Part shown: positions 25,145 to 34,204 of the stretch, one piece after another
How the letters are laid out: every line of letters starts with the position of its first letter
Numbering within the stretch: position 1 is the stretch's first letter
Origin: Nitrospirota bacterium
GTDB lineage: Bacteria; Nitrospirota; Thermodesulfovibrionia; Thermodesulfovibrionales; Dissulfurispiraceae
Length of the DNA: 56,518 nucleotides
Direction of reading: 5' to 3'
NCBI GenBank assembly: GCA_021792185.1
Contig: JAJYVD010000013.1
Location: forward strand, 1-56,518
Notes under the pieces: model-generated
What the model saw: the letters and a program-made list of their open reading frames with translations, nothing else
The model's database searches: none
What the model was told of the DNA's origin: nothing
Translations under genes and position numbers: made by a program

Positions 25145-26158
25145 ATGTCGAATATTATCAAGCCTTTTTCAACCACAGGCATCGGCAGCCTTCCGCATAA
25201 AGATCCCCGGGAGGCGTGCGAGCTTATCCTCAGAACATTCGATATCCCTTTCTGGCCCCAACTGCCGGCGGTTTCTTTCAGAGAATCTATGACCGTTCAG
25301 TATTCAGAAGGCATGCCGTATATCAGGCTCGACGAAGACGCGCAGACAGCGTGGGTCATGAGGGACGGCAGCGACGAACTCGATAGGTTTTACGAATCAT
25401 ATTCCGACAACGCGAAGATAGCCGTATCAGAGGATTATGCTGCCGGATTGCACGCGTTTTTGAAGATGATAAAGGGCAGGAGATTCGATGCGCTTAAAGG
25501 GCATATCACCGGGCCGGTTACCTTCACCCTCGGCCTCAAGGACCACTACGGACGGCTTATATATTTTGACGAGGAACTGCGCGAGATTTCATCTATGCTG
25601 CTCAGGGCAAAGGCGCGCTGGCAGGTGGATATATTAAGGCAGCATTCCGAGAACGTGATTATTTTCATAGACGAACCGATCCTCTCAGCCATAGGCAGTT
25701 CTTCGTACTTAGGCGTCGACGGACAAGAAGTGTTGCGGCTGCTCAAGGATACGGCGGCCGCTATCGAAGACGTGGGCGGCATACCCGGCATCCATTGCTG
25801 CGGAAGGGCGGACTGGCCGCTGGTGATTAAAAGCGGAGTCAGGATACTGAATTTCGACGCCTTCGAATATTTCGATACGCTTGCCATATATCACGAAGAA
25901 TTGAAGGATTTCCTTCAGGGGGGCGGATATCTCGCGTGGGGAATAGTGCCGACCTCAGATGCCATAAGGGGCGTTGATGACGGGCAGCTTATATCTCTTA
26001 TGCGCGGACATATCGAGAAATTATGCTCGCATGTGCCGTCTGAACTTGTGAGATCGCGCATTATCATTACCCCTTCGTGCGGAACCGGTTCGAGGAGCAT
26101 AGAAGAAACCATAAAGGTCTTCCAGTTGATCATGAGACTGAAAGAGGCAATGGCGTGA
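25145..26158 (+). CDS. MetE C-terminal-like cobalamin-independent methyltransferase
   Basis: 337 residues with a single UROD/MetE-like barrel. It starts FSTTGIGSLPH, typical of this subfamily. Zinc-ligand candidates are visible: HCC in GIHCCGRADW, the Glu in FDAFEYFD and the Cys in TPSCGTGSR, matching the His-x-Cys...Glu...Cys set of MetE. It lacks the N-terminal folate-binding half of full MetE, so the methyl donor may be a corrinoid protein or other carrier, as in archaeal MetE-like enzymes (inference). The tmk start overlaps its stop (GTGA). Confidence 0.75.
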   Translation: MSNIIKPFSTTGIGSLPHKDPREACELILRTFDIPFWPQLPAVSFRESMTVQYSEGMPYIRLDEDAQTAWVMRDGSDELDRFYESYSDNAKIAVSEDYAAGLHAFLKMIKGRRFDALKGHITGPVTFTLGLKDHYGRLIYFDEELREISSMLLRAKARWQVDILRQHSENVIIFIDEPILSAIGSSSYLGVDGQEVLRLLKDTAAAIEDVGGIPGIHCCGRADWPLVIKSGVRILNFDAFEYFDTLAIYHEELKDFLQGGGYLAWGIVPTSDAIRGVDDGQLISLMRGHIEKLCSHVPSELVRSRIIITPSCGTGSRSIEETIKVFQLIMRLKEAMA

Positions 26159-26802
26159 AAGAAAATCAGCAATCAAAGAGAGGGGTCTTTATTTCCCTCG
26201 AAGGCATAGAAGGAACCGGCAAGACAACTCAGGCGAAACTTCTAAGCGAAAGGCTTTCAAAAGAAGGATACGATGTTGTCCTGACAAAAGAGCCGGGAGG
26301 CACTGTCATCGGCGGCAGGATTCGCGAAATCCTGCTTCAGCCCGACCATACGGAGATGTCTTATGTTGCGGAGCTTCTTCTTTATAATGCCGACAGGGCG
26401 CAGCACTTAAATGAAAAGATTTTACCTGCTGTGAATAACGGAAAGATAGTTATCACCGACAGGTTTACCGATTCTACGATTGCCTATCAGGGGTACGGCA
26501 GGGGAATCGATATCGGGCTTCTGAAATCAATAGATATTATTGCGACAGGCAGCATAAGGCCGGATTTGACCGTACTTTTCGACCTCGATGTCGAAGTAGG
26601 TCTGATGAGGAACAAGGGGGCAAACAAGATCGACAGGCTTGAACTCGAAGATATAGAGTTTCATAAAAAAGTCCGTGAAGGTTATTTGAAGATCGCGGAG
26701 GCCGAGACTGAAAGGGTAAAGATCGTGGATGCGTCAATGCAGCCTGAACAGGTAAGTGAAAAGATATGGGAGATCGTGAGATGGCGCTTAAAGATGTCTT
26801 AG
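26155..26802 (+). CDS. tmk: Thymidylate kinase
   Basis: 215 residues from the GTG at 26155, which overlaps the preceding stop and has AAGAGG 7 bases upstream; an upstream in-frame ATG lies inside the previous gene and codes for no tmk sequence. P-loop GIEGTGKTT, the DR motif in TDRFTDSTIAYQGYGRG and KEPGGT are all present. It phosphorylates dTMP to dTDP. It is followed by holB with a 22-base overlap. The order tmk-holB-ricT-metG is also seen in Firmicutes and other phyla. Confidence 0.95.
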   Translation: MKENQQSKRGVFISLEGIEGTGKTTQAKLLSERLSKEGYDVVLTKEPGGTVIGGRIREILLQPDHTEMSYVAELLLYNADRAQHLNEKILPAVNNGKIVITDRFTDSTIAYQGYGRGIDIGLLKSIDIIATGSIRPDLTVLFDLDVEVGLMRNKGANKIDRLELEDIEFHKKVREGYLKIAEAETERVKIVDASMQPEQVSEKIWEIVRWRLKMS

Positions 26803-27794
26803 GGCAGGAGCGGGCGTTAAGAATACTTTCCGGCACTCTCAGGAGAGATCGGGTGCCGTCCGCCATGCTGTTTTCCGGAGATTCCGGCATAGGAAAGAGG
26901 CTGGCTGCTATTAATTATGCCAAGGCCATTAACTGTGCGCGGCCGGAAGGCTATGATTCGTGCGATGAATGCGTGTCGTGCCATAAGATAGGCGCGGCAA
27001 CCCATCCCGATGTTCTGACCGTTACCCTTGAGAATGTCGAAGACACGCTTTCTTTAAAGGAGAAGACAGGCAAAGATAAAAGCAGATACGAGTATCCGAT
27101 AGAGGCTGTGCATAAGATCGAAGAGATCCTTTATTTAAGCCCTTATGAAGGCAGGAAGAAAATTATCATCATAGACGATGCCGATGTCATGAATATCAAT
27201 GCAGCGAATGCCTTTTTAAAGACCCTCGAGGAGCCGCCGCCCGACAGCCTGATAATACTTGTATCCTCAAGTCCTGACAGGCTGCCGGATACTATAAGAT
27301 CGAGGTGCGTGCAAATAAAATTTTATCCGCTGCCTCTGGACGGATGTAAAGGCGTGATGTCAAAGCATATCGACGAGAAGGATATGGATTTTGTGCTCAA
27401 TATCGCGATGGGAAGGCCGGGTCTCGCGGTGTCTGCGGATCTCATAAAAGAACGTGAGAGGTTTACAGAGATTCTCAACGGCATGATTCGCGGAGAGTCG
27501 AAGGATGCGTGGGCGGATAAGGGTGAAATCAGATCATGGCTCGATATGGCATCGGTTATGTTGAGGGATATGGCGGTAAGCTCGGAGTTCGGAGTTAAGA
27601 GTTCGGAGTTTCTGATATTTTCTGATGTCGTTTCTGCAAAATCAACGCTCAACGCTCAACGCTCAACGCTCAACGATGTCTTGAACGCGTATCAGGAGAT
27701 GCAGCAGTTAAAGGGACTCCTTGATTTTAATCTCAATAAATCCATAACATGGAATTATGTGTCAACGATAATGAGACAGGTAATGGAGGTATAG
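26781..27794 (+). CDS. holB: DNA polymerase III delta-prime subunit
   Basis: 337 residues from the ATG at 26781 (MALKDVLGQERALRIL), preferred over 26766 because family members start here. The Walker-A-like GDSGIGKR, the zinc-ribbon cysteines in CDECVSCHK and LKTLEEPPPDSLIILVSS are clear. It is part of the clamp-loader complex. Residues about 267-298 contain an inserted segment encoded by two tandem-repeat arrays (27581-27675), including the peptide NAQRSTLN also found in PurL. It is co-transcribed with tmk and ricT. Confidence 0.9.
   Translation: MALKDVLGQERALRILSGTLRRDRVPSAMLFSGDSGIGKRLAAINYAKAINCARPEGYDSCDECVSCHKIGAATHPDVLTVTLENVEDTLSLKEKTGKDKSRYEYPIEAVHKIEEILYLSPYEGRKKIIIIDDADVMNINAANAFLKTLEEPPPDSLIILVSSSPDRLPDTIRSRCVQIKFYPLPLDGCKGVMSKHIDEKDMDFVLNIAMGRPGLAVSADLIKERERFTEILNGMIRGESKDAWADKGEIRSWLDMASVMLRDMAVSSEFGVKSSEFLIFSDVVSAKSTLNAQRSTLNDVLNAYQEMQQLKGLLDFNLNKSITWNYVSTIMRQVMEV
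27581..27675 (+). repeat. TCGGAGTT and CAACGCT arrays inside holB
   Basis: The first array repeats TCGGAGTT with variants (27581-27610). The second is CAACGCT four times plus CAACG (27643-27675). The same heptamer, on the other strand, occurs in purL at 45556-45590. Both are in frame in the C-terminal part of HolB. Confidence 0.75.
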
Positions 27795-28691
27795 ATGCCG
27801 GATGTTGTAGGTATACGGTTTAAGAGCTGCGGGAAGATATACGATTTCGAGGTTAACGGAATAGAGGTGAATGAAGGGGATTCAGTTGTCGTGGAGTCTG
27901 ATTTCGGTGTCAGTATAGGCAGGGTAATAAGGGGGAGGCGCACGGTAGAAGCCGGCGGAAGGGAACTCAAGAAGGTTATGAGGATTGTCGGCGAAGACGA
28001 TATAAAAACAGACGAGGGAAACAGGAAACTCGAACAAGAGGCTAAGGATTTCTGTGTCGAGCGGATAATGGCGCGCGGCCTTCAGATGAAGCTTGTGGGA
28101 GCGGAATCGACCCTCGATAGAAAACGGATAATCTTTTATTTCACCGCGGACGGAAGAATAGATTTCAGGGAACTCGTGAAGGACCTTGCCGCAAGGTTCA
28201 AGACAAGGATAGAGATGAGGCAGATAGGCATACGCGACGAGGCAAAACTCATAGGCGGACTCGGAGTTTGCGGCAGGGAGCTTTGCTGCAGCACATTTTT
28301 GACTTCATTCGAGCCTGTATCCATAAAAATGGCCAAACGCCAGGATCTGGCCTTGAACGTGGGCAAGCTTTCTGGACTTTGCAGCAGGCTTATGTGCTGT
28401 CTCAGGTACGAGTACGAAGGAGACATGGAAAGCATTGCAACGGACGATGAGATTCCGGCTGAGGAAGACGTGCGCGAAGAGAAGCAGGACAGCAGGATTT
28501 CGGAAGTCCTGTCAAAACTGGAGCAGAGCGATGCGGTTGAGGAATCCATAGAAACCCCGCCTGAGAAGGTTTCCGGTGAAACTATCGAAGAGAATAAAAC
28601 CGAGCAGCCAAAACCTGAGCAGCCGAAATCCGAACAAGGCGAACATCGGCATAAGAAATTCAAGCATAAGAGGAGGCGCTTCAGGCGATGA
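27795..28691 (+). CDS. ricT: PSP1 domain protein, RicT/YaaT family
   Basis: 298 residues. The PSP1 core shows IGGLGVCGRELCCSTFL and KLSGLCSRLMCCLRYE, the cysteine-rich segments that in Bacillus RicT help bind [4Fe-4S] clusters in the RicAFT complex. The C-terminal 75 residues are low-complexity (EQPKPEQPKSEQ) and end in a basic HKKFKHKRRRFRR. It starts right after holB and overlaps metG by 4 bases. In Bacillus the complex controls RNase Y-dependent RNA processing; whether that holds here is unknown. Confidence 0.85.
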   Translation: MPDVVGIRFKSCGKIYDFEVNGIEVNEGDSVVVESDFGVSIGRVIRGRRTVEAGGRELKKVMRIVGEDDIKTDEGNRKLEQEAKDFCVERIMARGLQMKLVGAESTLDRKRIIFYFTADGRIDFRELVKDLAARFKTRIEMRQIGIRDEAKLIGGLGVCGRELCCSTFLTSFEPVSIKMAKRQDLALNVGKLSGLCSRLMCCLRYEYEGDMESIATDDEIPAEEDVREEKQDSRISEVLSKLEQSDAVEESIETPPEKVSGETIEENKTEQPKPEQPKSEQGEHRHKKFKHKRRRFRR

Positions 28692-30661
28692 ACTCCGGCA
28701 GTCGGTTTTATGTTACAACGCCCATTTATTATGTGAATGACATACCGCATATCGGTCATGCGTATACCACTATTGCGGCAGACATCCTTGCAAGATACAA
28801 CAGGCTGAAGGGCAATGAGGTCTTTTTTCTTACAGGCACCGACGAGCACGGGCAGAAAGTTGAAAAGGCAGCGAAGGAAAAAGGCAAGACCCCTAAGGAA
28901 CATGCCGATATAATGGTCGAGAACTTCAAAGGCCTCTGGAAGAAACTCAATGTATCGAACGACGCATTTATAAGAACCACCGACACAGAGCACATAAAGA
29001 CAGTGCAGGGGCTTATGCAGATGCTCTTTGACAGGGGAGAGATAGAAAAGAGGAGCTATGCCGGATGGTATTGCGTTCCCGACGAAAGATTCTGGACAGA
29101 GAAGGATTTGATAGAGGGCAATTGCCCTGACTGCGGCAGGCATGTGGAGCAGATAAAGGAAGAGAATTATTTTTTCCTGATGTCGAAATATCAGGACAGG
29201 CTGATAGATTATATAGAAAAAAATTCCGACTATATACTGCCTGAAACCAGAAAGAACGAAGTGCTCGGATTTTTAAAAAACAATACGCTTGGAGACTTAT
29301 GCATTTCGAGGCCTAAGCAGAGGCTTGCGTGGGGAATACCTCTTCCGTTTGACGATAACTTTGTGACATATGTGTGGTTTGACGCGCTTGTGAATTATTT
29401 TTCGGCAACACGGTATCTCGTTGAAGAGAATTTGAAATTTCAAATTTCAAATTTCAAATCTACGACGGATTGGTGGCCTGCAAATCATCACATAATCGGC
29501 AAAGATATACTTACAACCCATGCCGTTTACTGGTCAACGATGCTCATGGCATTAAACGATATAGAACCGGATAAGTACCGTCTCCCCGTGAATATTTTCG
29601 CGCACGGATGGTGGACGGTTGACGGCAAAAAGATGTCCAAGTCCATAGGCAATGTTGTTGACCCTAATGAGATGATAGATAAATACGGCGTTGACGCATT
29701 CCGCTATTTCCTTTTCAGGGAAGTGCCTTTCGGGCTTGACGGCGATTTTTCGGAAGACGCCTTGATAAGGCGCATAAACACAGACCTCGCCAATGACCTC
29801 GGGAATCTGCTGAGCAGGTTTTTGACTATGGCGGAAAAATATTTTGATGGAAAGATTGAAATTGTTGACTCTTCCGGCGATTTTGCTCAGGAATGCGTAA
29901 AGGCAAACGAAAGTATTAATAAAGAGGATTTTTGGCTGCGTCTTCAATTCAATCTGATTCTCGAAAGTGTATGGAATATTGTCGGAGCTGCAAACAACCA
30001 TATCGCGCAAAAAGAGCCTTGGAAACTCGTAAAGAGCGATCCCGACGAGCTTAAGGCTGTCCTGTTTAATATCTGGAACGCGCTGAGGCTTTCGGCATTA
30101 GCCGTATCTCCCTTTATGCCCGACGCGGCAGAGAAGATTTGGACACAAATAGGGTTGAGGTCTTTGACTGATGAGACAAGAGAAAATCAGGAAATATTTG
30201 ATTGGAGTTGGAAACCTGCCTATGAAATAAAAACAGCAAAGGGCGAGCAGCTTTTCCCCCGCATAGAAAAAAAAGAAGAAAAACAAAAACCTGAACAGAA
30301 GAAGGAGAAACCGAAGATGACGGAAGGTGTTAAAGAATTAATTGCCATAGATGATTTTGCAAAGGTCGAATTAAGGGTCGGAAAGATTGTAGCTGCAGAG
30401 AAGGTCGAAAAGTCCGAAAAACTTTTAAAGCTGAAGGTTGATATCGGAACCGAAGAAAGGCAGATAGTAGCGGGCATTGCAAAGGCATATACTCCTGATG
30501 ATTTAACAGGTAAAAAAATCGTGGTAGTTACGAACCTAAAACCCGCAAAGTTGATGGGCATCGAGTCGCATGGCATGCTCCTTGCGGCAACGGATGAAGA
30601 GGGCAATATGTCAATCCTCGCTCTCGATAGGGAAGTGAAGCAAGGGGCGAGGGTGAAGTAA
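28688..30661 (+). CDS. metG: Methionyl-tRNA synthetase with C-terminal tRNA-binding domain
   Basis: 657 residues. Class I signatures PHIGHAY and KKMSKSIGN, and the zinc-knuckle segment with CPDCGR. The catalytic and anticodon-binding parts span about 1-510, then a Lys/Glu-rich linker, then an EMAP/OB-fold domain (FAKVELRVGKIVAAEKVEKS) from about 555. Around residue 250 it carries KFQISNFKS, encoded by an AAATTTC heptamer array (29431-29460), just before DWWPANHHIIGKDI. Starts with ATGA overlap; the stop overlaps the radC start. Confidence 0.95.
   Translation: MNSGSRFYVTTPIYYVNDIPHIGHAYTTIAADILARYNRLKGNEVFFLTGTDEHGQKVEKAAKEKGKTPKEHADIMVENFKGLWKKLNVSNDAFIRTTDTEHIKTVQGLMQMLFDRGEIEKRSYAGWYCVPDERFWTEKDLIEGNCPDCGRHVEQIKEENYFFLMSKYQDRLIDYIEKNSDYILPETRKNEVLGFLKNNTLGDLCISRPKQRLAWGIPLPFDDNFVTYVWFDALVNYFSATRYLVEENLKFQISNFKSTTDWWPANHHIIGKDILTTHAVYWSTMLMALNDIEPDKYRLPVNIFAHGWWTVDGKKMSKSIGNVVDPNEMIDKYGVDAFRYFLFREVPFGLDGDFSEDALIRRINTDLANDLGNLLSRFLTMAEKYFDGKIEIVDSSGDFAQECVKANESINKEDFWLRLQFNLILESVWNIVGAANNHIAQKEPWKLVKSDPDELKAVLFNIWNALRLSALAVSPFMPDAAEKIWTQIGLRSLTDETRENQEIFDWSWKPAYEIKTAKGEQLFPRIEKKEEKQKPEQKKEKPKMTEGVKELIAIDDFAKVELRVGKIVAAEKVEKSEKLLKLKVDIGTEERQIVAGIAKAYTPDDLTGKKIVVVTNLKPAKLMGIESHGMLLAATDEEGNMSILALDREVKQGARVK
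29431..29460 (+). repeat. AAATTTC heptamer array inside metG
   Basis: Three AAATTTC units plus partial ones on both sides. The run is self-complementary, so it could fold on either strand. The same unit recurs between two tRNA genes at 56122-56143. Confidence 0.65.
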
Positions 30662-31344
30662 TGTCCGACGGCAAAATAAAACACTGGCCTGAGAATGAGA
30701 GGCCGAGGGAGCGGCTCGTTAAATACGGCGCTGAAAACCTCTCTGACGCGCAGCTTCTTGCGATAATACTGCGGACAGGTAGCGGAGAAAAAGGAGTGTT
30801 GGGTCTCTCGATGTCGCTCCTCGAAGCGTTTAAAACCCTGAGAAGCATAGACGCCGCTTCGATATCCGAACTCTCATCAATGAAAGGCCTCGGAACCGCA
30901 AAGATTGCCCAGATTAAAGCGGCCTTTGAACTCGGCAAGAGATTGATGGGCGAGTCGTCCGACGGCAGACCGGTATTTTCTTCGAGCCATTCGGTATACG
31001 AATATTTCGCGCCCCGGTTTAAAAATTTCAAAAAGGAGATATTCATATCGGTTCTGCTTGACGCAAAAAACAGGCTTCTGAGGGAGTGTAAAGTCTCTGA
31101 AGGCACGCTCACCAATTCGCCCATTCACCCGAGGGAGGCGTTTAAAGAGGCGATAAAGGAGTCGGCGGCATCGGTAATATTTGTTCATAACCATCCGAGC
31201 GGAGATCCTGAGCCAAGCAAGGACGATATAATTATTACCGAACGGCTGAAGGGCGCGGGAGAGATTATCGGCATAGGCGTGCTTGACCATGTGATCATAG
31301 GCGACGGAAAATATGCAAGCCTTAAAGAAAAAGGCGTATTGTGA
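30661..31344 (+). CDS. radC: RadC family JAB-domain protein
   Basis: 227 residues. N-terminal helix-hairpin-helix (MKGLGTAKIAQIKAAFELG) and C-terminal MPN/JAB domain with the zinc-binding HNHPSGDPEPSKDD. Despite the name, a repair role is not proven for the family. It overlaps the metG stop (TAATG) and ends the tmk-radC operon; element R1 follows 32 bases later. Confidence 0.9.
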   Translation: MSDGKIKHWPENERPRERLVKYGAENLSDAQLLAIILRTGSGEKGVLGLSMSLLEAFKTLRSIDAASISELSSMKGLGTAKIAQIKAAFELGKRLMGESSDGRPVFSSSHSVYEYFAPRFKNFKKEIFISVLLDAKNRLLRECKVSEGTLTNSPIHPREAFKEAIKESAASVIFVHNHPSGDPEPSKDDIIITERLKGAGEIIGIGVLDHVIIGDGKYASLKEKGVL

Positions 31345-31376
31345 TAAAATAGCGCATACCCGAATTGAGCGGTTTT

Positions 31377-31546
31377 ATACATGCCGGGCATGACTCAAAA
31401 CCTTTAGAAAGTGTTTGTTGCAATGCATATGAGAGATTAAAAACGTATTGCTCAATAAAGTACCCGCCGATGCGGATGACGGATATAAGACTAATGTTAG
31501 TTACAATGCCGGGGTCTAAAGGTTTCTCGTCAAACCCGGCATGTAT
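31377..31546 (+). repeat. Family R hairpin element, copy R1
   Basis: Outer stem ATACATGCCGGG (31377-31388) with CCCGGCATGTAT (31535-31546), a perfect 12 bp. Inner stem AAACCTTTAGA (31398-31408) with TCTAAAGGTTT (31515-31525), a perfect 11 bp. An internal loop CATGACTC on the 5' side corresponds to CATACCTC in R2. Inside is a box with a CCGC-CGAT-GCGG mini-hairpin (31464-31482) that also occurs inverted in R4. It lies in the 418-bp radC-purH gap. Confidence 0.8.
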
Positions 31547-31559
31547 TTTCAAAAGAAGA

Positions 31560-31725
31560 GATGGAAGACGAAGCATTGGAGCGACTTCGACAGACCAAGC
31601 ATAACGCAGGTTAAGGTTGAGGTTAAGGTTAAGAAAGAAAAACTCAGCCTCAACCTTAGCCTTAACCTGTCGTTGAAAGGCCGGATGCCTTTCGAGAATG
31701 AAGCGGAAATGCTTTGCCTTTCATC
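31560..31725 (+). repeat. Family S hairpin element, copy S1
   Basis: Outer arms 31560-31577 and 31708-31725 pair at 15 of 18 positions plus two G-T. Box 1 (31578-31606) begins GGAGCGACTTCG and contains CCAAGCATAAC. Box 2 (31674-31706) has GAAAGGC-CGGAT-GCCTTTC, then GAGAATGAAGCGG. The centre holds facing GGTTAA/CCTTAACC arrays (31607-31669). It follows R1 by 13 bp and precedes purH. Confidence 0.8.
31607..31669 (+). repeat. Facing hexamer arrays nested in S1
   Basis: CAGGTTAAGG followed by GGTTGA/GGTTAA-type units (31607-31632) faces AGCCTCAACCTTAGCCTTAACCTG-type units ending at 31669. The ends CAGGTTAAGG and CCTTAACCTG are exact inverted repeats, so the centre of S1 can form its own long hairpin. 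Confidence 0.7.
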
Positions 31726-31763
31726 GTGCAGGATTAAATTTTTATAAACAGGAGGAATGAATA

Positions 31764-33311
31764 ATGATTACGAGAGCGCTTATTAGTGTCTCCGACAAGA
31801 GAGGAGTCGTCGATTTTGCAAAGGAATTATCCGCTATGGGGGTTGAGATTTTATCCACTGGAGGCACCGCTAAGGCGTTGAGAGACACGGGCGTTTCCGT
31901 TGTCGAGGTTTCGGATTATACCGGATTCCCGGAGATGCTCGACGGCAGGCTTAAAACGCTTCACCCGAAGATACACGGCGGGCTACTTTCGAGACGCGGC
32001 AACTCCAAGGACATGGAGGACATAGAGAAGCACGGCATTAAACCCATAGACATGGTAGTTGTTAATCTTTACCCATTCGAGGAGACCATTTCAAAGCCTA
32101 ATGTGACATTCGAAGACGCAATAGAAAATATAGACATAGGCGGCCCTACAATGCTGAGGGCGGCTTCCAAGAATTTTCAGGACGTTGCTGTGGTTGTAGA
32201 TCCGGAAGACTATCCGAAGATAATAGAAGAGATGAAGGCATCGAATAAGACGGTAAGCAAAGAGACTAAACTCAACCTCGCCAAAAAGGTTTTCGCGCAT
32301 ACTGCCCGGTATGACACGCTAATCGCAGACTATTTAACGGGGGTAACGGAAAAAGAGCAGTCCTTTCCGGAATATTTTACGACCTCTCTTAGGAGGGTAT
32401 CTGTTTTGAGATACGGTGAAAACCCTCAGCAGAAGGCCGCCATATATAAAGAAAAGACAAGCGGTCTTTCTCTTCCGGACGCGAAGGTGCTTCAGGGGAA
32501 GGAAATGTCGTTCAATAATTATCTCGATACACACTCCGCGCTTATGCTCGCGCTCGAGTTCGACAAAAAAGCGTGCGCCGTCATAAAACACAATAATCCG
32601 TGCGGCGTCGCTCTCGGCGATACCGCTGTTGAGGCTTATAAAAAGGCTGAAAAGGCCGACCCTGTTTCCGCCTTTGGAGGAGTTGTGGCGTTTAACACCG
32701 GGGTGGACGGGGATGCTGCTAAGGCGATGATAGATATGTTCTTAGAGGTGGTGATAGCGCCTTCTTTCACCAAAGAGGCTATGGAAATATTCTCGAAAAA
32801 GCCCAATGTGCGGCTGTTGGAGTTTCCGGATATGGGTTCAAATAAAAAAGCGGGATCTTGGGATATTAAGCGGATTGCCGGCGGAATGCTCCTTCAGGGA
32901 TGGGATTATTCGGATGAGGACATTATGTCGATGAAGGCGATCACAAAACGGCAGCCCACAAAAGACGAGTTTGAGGCGCTTTCCTTCGCGTGGAAAGTCT
33001 GCAAGCATGTAAAGTCCAATGCCGTCGTATACGCGTTCAAAGACAGAACAGCAGGTATAGGCATCGGACAGACAAAGAGGGTCTATACGGCCAAAATAGG
33101 AGCTATGAACGCAGGAGAGCCGATTCAAGGCTCGGTTGCGGCCTCCGACGGATTTTTCCCGTTCAGGGACGGCATAGACGTTCTGCATGAAATGGGCGTC
33201 ACTGCTGTTGTTCAGCCGGGAGGCTCTGTAAAAGATCAGGAGATTATACAGGCGGCGGACGAGCACAACATGGCGATGATTCTTACAGGGACGAGGCATT
33301 TCAGACACTGA
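31764..33311 (+). CDS. purH: Bifunctional AICAR transformylase / IMP cyclohydrolase
   Basis: 515 residues, normal length. N-terminal IMP cyclohydrolase ([41 protein letters not shown]) and C-terminal transformylase with the catalytic [10 protein letters not shown] and QPGGSVKD. It catalyses the last two steps of IMP synthesis. AGGAGG lies just upstream of the ATG. Its stop shares a base with the next start (TGATG), placing it in one operon with the protoglobin gene and purD. Confidence 0.95.
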   Translation: MITRALISVSDKRGVVDFAKELSAMGVEILSTGGTAKALRDTGVSVVEVSDYTGFPEMLDGRLKTLHPKIHGGLLSRRGNSKDMEDIEKHGIKPIDMVVVNLYPFEETISKPNVTFEDAIENIDIGGPTMLRAASKNFQDVAVVVDPEDYPKIIEEMKASNKTVSKETKLNLAKKVFAHTARYDTLIADYLTGVTEKEQSFPEYFTTSLRRVSVLRYGENPQQKAAIYKEKTSGLSLPDAKVLQGKEMSFNNYLDTHSALMLALEFDKKACAVIKHNNPCGVALGDTAVEAYKKAEKADPVSAFGGVVAFNTGVDGDAAKAMIDMFLEVVIAPSFTKEAMEIFSKKPNVRLLEFPDMGSNKKAGSWDIKRIAGGMLLQGWDYSDEDIMSMKAITKRQPTKDEFEALSFAWKVCKHVKSNAVVYAFKDRTAGIGIGQTKRVYTAKIGAMNAGEPIQGSVAASDGFFPFRDGIDVLHEMGVTAVVQPGGSVKDQEIIQAADEHNMAMILTGTRHFRH

Positions 33312-34204
33312 TGAGATCCTTCAGAGAAATAAAGCTGCATTACAACTTTACCGTAGAGGATGAGAAGAGGCTCGTCTCTCTGAAGATCCTCATGGATGAG
33401 CATGCGGATGAGGCTATGGACGCCCTCCATTCATGGATACTGCAGACAAAGCAGGCGGCAGCCTTTTTTACCGATGAACTCAGGAAAAAGCATATATTCG
33501 GGGCGCAGAAAATATGGTTTGCAGATCTTTTCTCCGGAAGTTACGACAATAAGTATTACGAAAAACTGATAAGGATAGGACAGAGGCATATGAGGGTGAG
33601 TGTGGATGCCCATTATATGAACCGCTCGGTTAATATCATAAGAAATTTCTGTATCAATATCCTTAGCTCCCAAATAGAAGATGCGGATGAGCGGGCGCGG
33701 CTGCTGATTTCCATAGAAAAGATACTCGATATAAACCTCGATATAATCACGTCTTCTTACATAGAGGAGGAGTTGAGGACTTATTCCCCTGCTTACAGGG
33801 TGAAGAACGCATTGATAAGCTTTTCGGAGCGTTTTTCCCAGTCCATGAATCTTGTCCTCATTCTTGCGCTTATAGGGCTGACGCTCGGTGTTGTCGGTCT
33901 GTTTGTTTACGATGTGCGGAACCTTGTTACAGGCAACCTTGAGCATGGAATAATATCAGCCCTCGGCTCGATGCTGATTTTGTGGGTAATGATAGAACTT
34001 ATGAATACCGAAATAGCGCATCTTAAAGGCGGAAAGTTTCATATCAGCGTTTTTATAGGGGTTGCGCTTGTAACTATCATAAGGGAGACTATGATTGCCA
34101 CGCTGAAGCATGAAAAGCCCGAGACTATATACTATCTCATAGCGGCGATACTCGTTATAGGTCTGGTTTACTGGATGGTTAAAAAAACGGAGGAGAAAGG
34201 ATAA
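33311..34204 (+). CDS. Protoglobin-domain protein with PsiE-like membrane domain
   Basis: 297 residues. Residues 1-165 fit a sensor globin/protoglobin: HMRVSVDAHYM carries the likely proximal heme His, in the usual IGxxHxRxxVxxxY context. Residues about 180-290 contain four hydrophobic segments like PsiE (LVLILALIGLTLGVVGLFV, ALGSMLILWVMIELM, ISVFIGVALVTII, YYLIAAILVIGLVYWMV). It may sense O2, CO or NO at the membrane (inference). Single-base overlaps with purH and purD tie it to purine synthesis genes, an unexpected pairing. Confidence 0.7.
   Translation: MRSFREIKLHYNFTVEDEKRLVSLKILMDEHADEAMDALHSWILQTKQAAAFFTDELRKKHIFGAQKIWFADLFSGSYDNKYYEKLIRIGQRHMRVSVDAHYMNRSVNIIRNFCINILSSQIEDADERARLLISIEKILDINLDIITSSYIEEELRTYSPAYRVKNALISFSERFSQSMNLVLILALIGLTLGVVGLFVYDVRNLVTGNLEHGIISALGSMLILWVMIELMNTEIAHLKGGKFHISVFIGVALVTIIRETMIATLKHEKPETIYYLIAAILVIGLVYWMVKKTEEKG

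Noticed and set aside
28136-29143. 335-codon minus-strand frame across ricT and metG
   Set aside because: It is antisense to two well-conserved genes and Cys/Ser-rich in the way shadow frames are.
31377-31725. Integron attC sites as an explanation for families R and S
   Set aside because: attC needs RYYYAAC and GTTRRRY core sites at the ends; no copy has this pair, and the outer arms are far longer than attC simple sites. No integrase gene is present.
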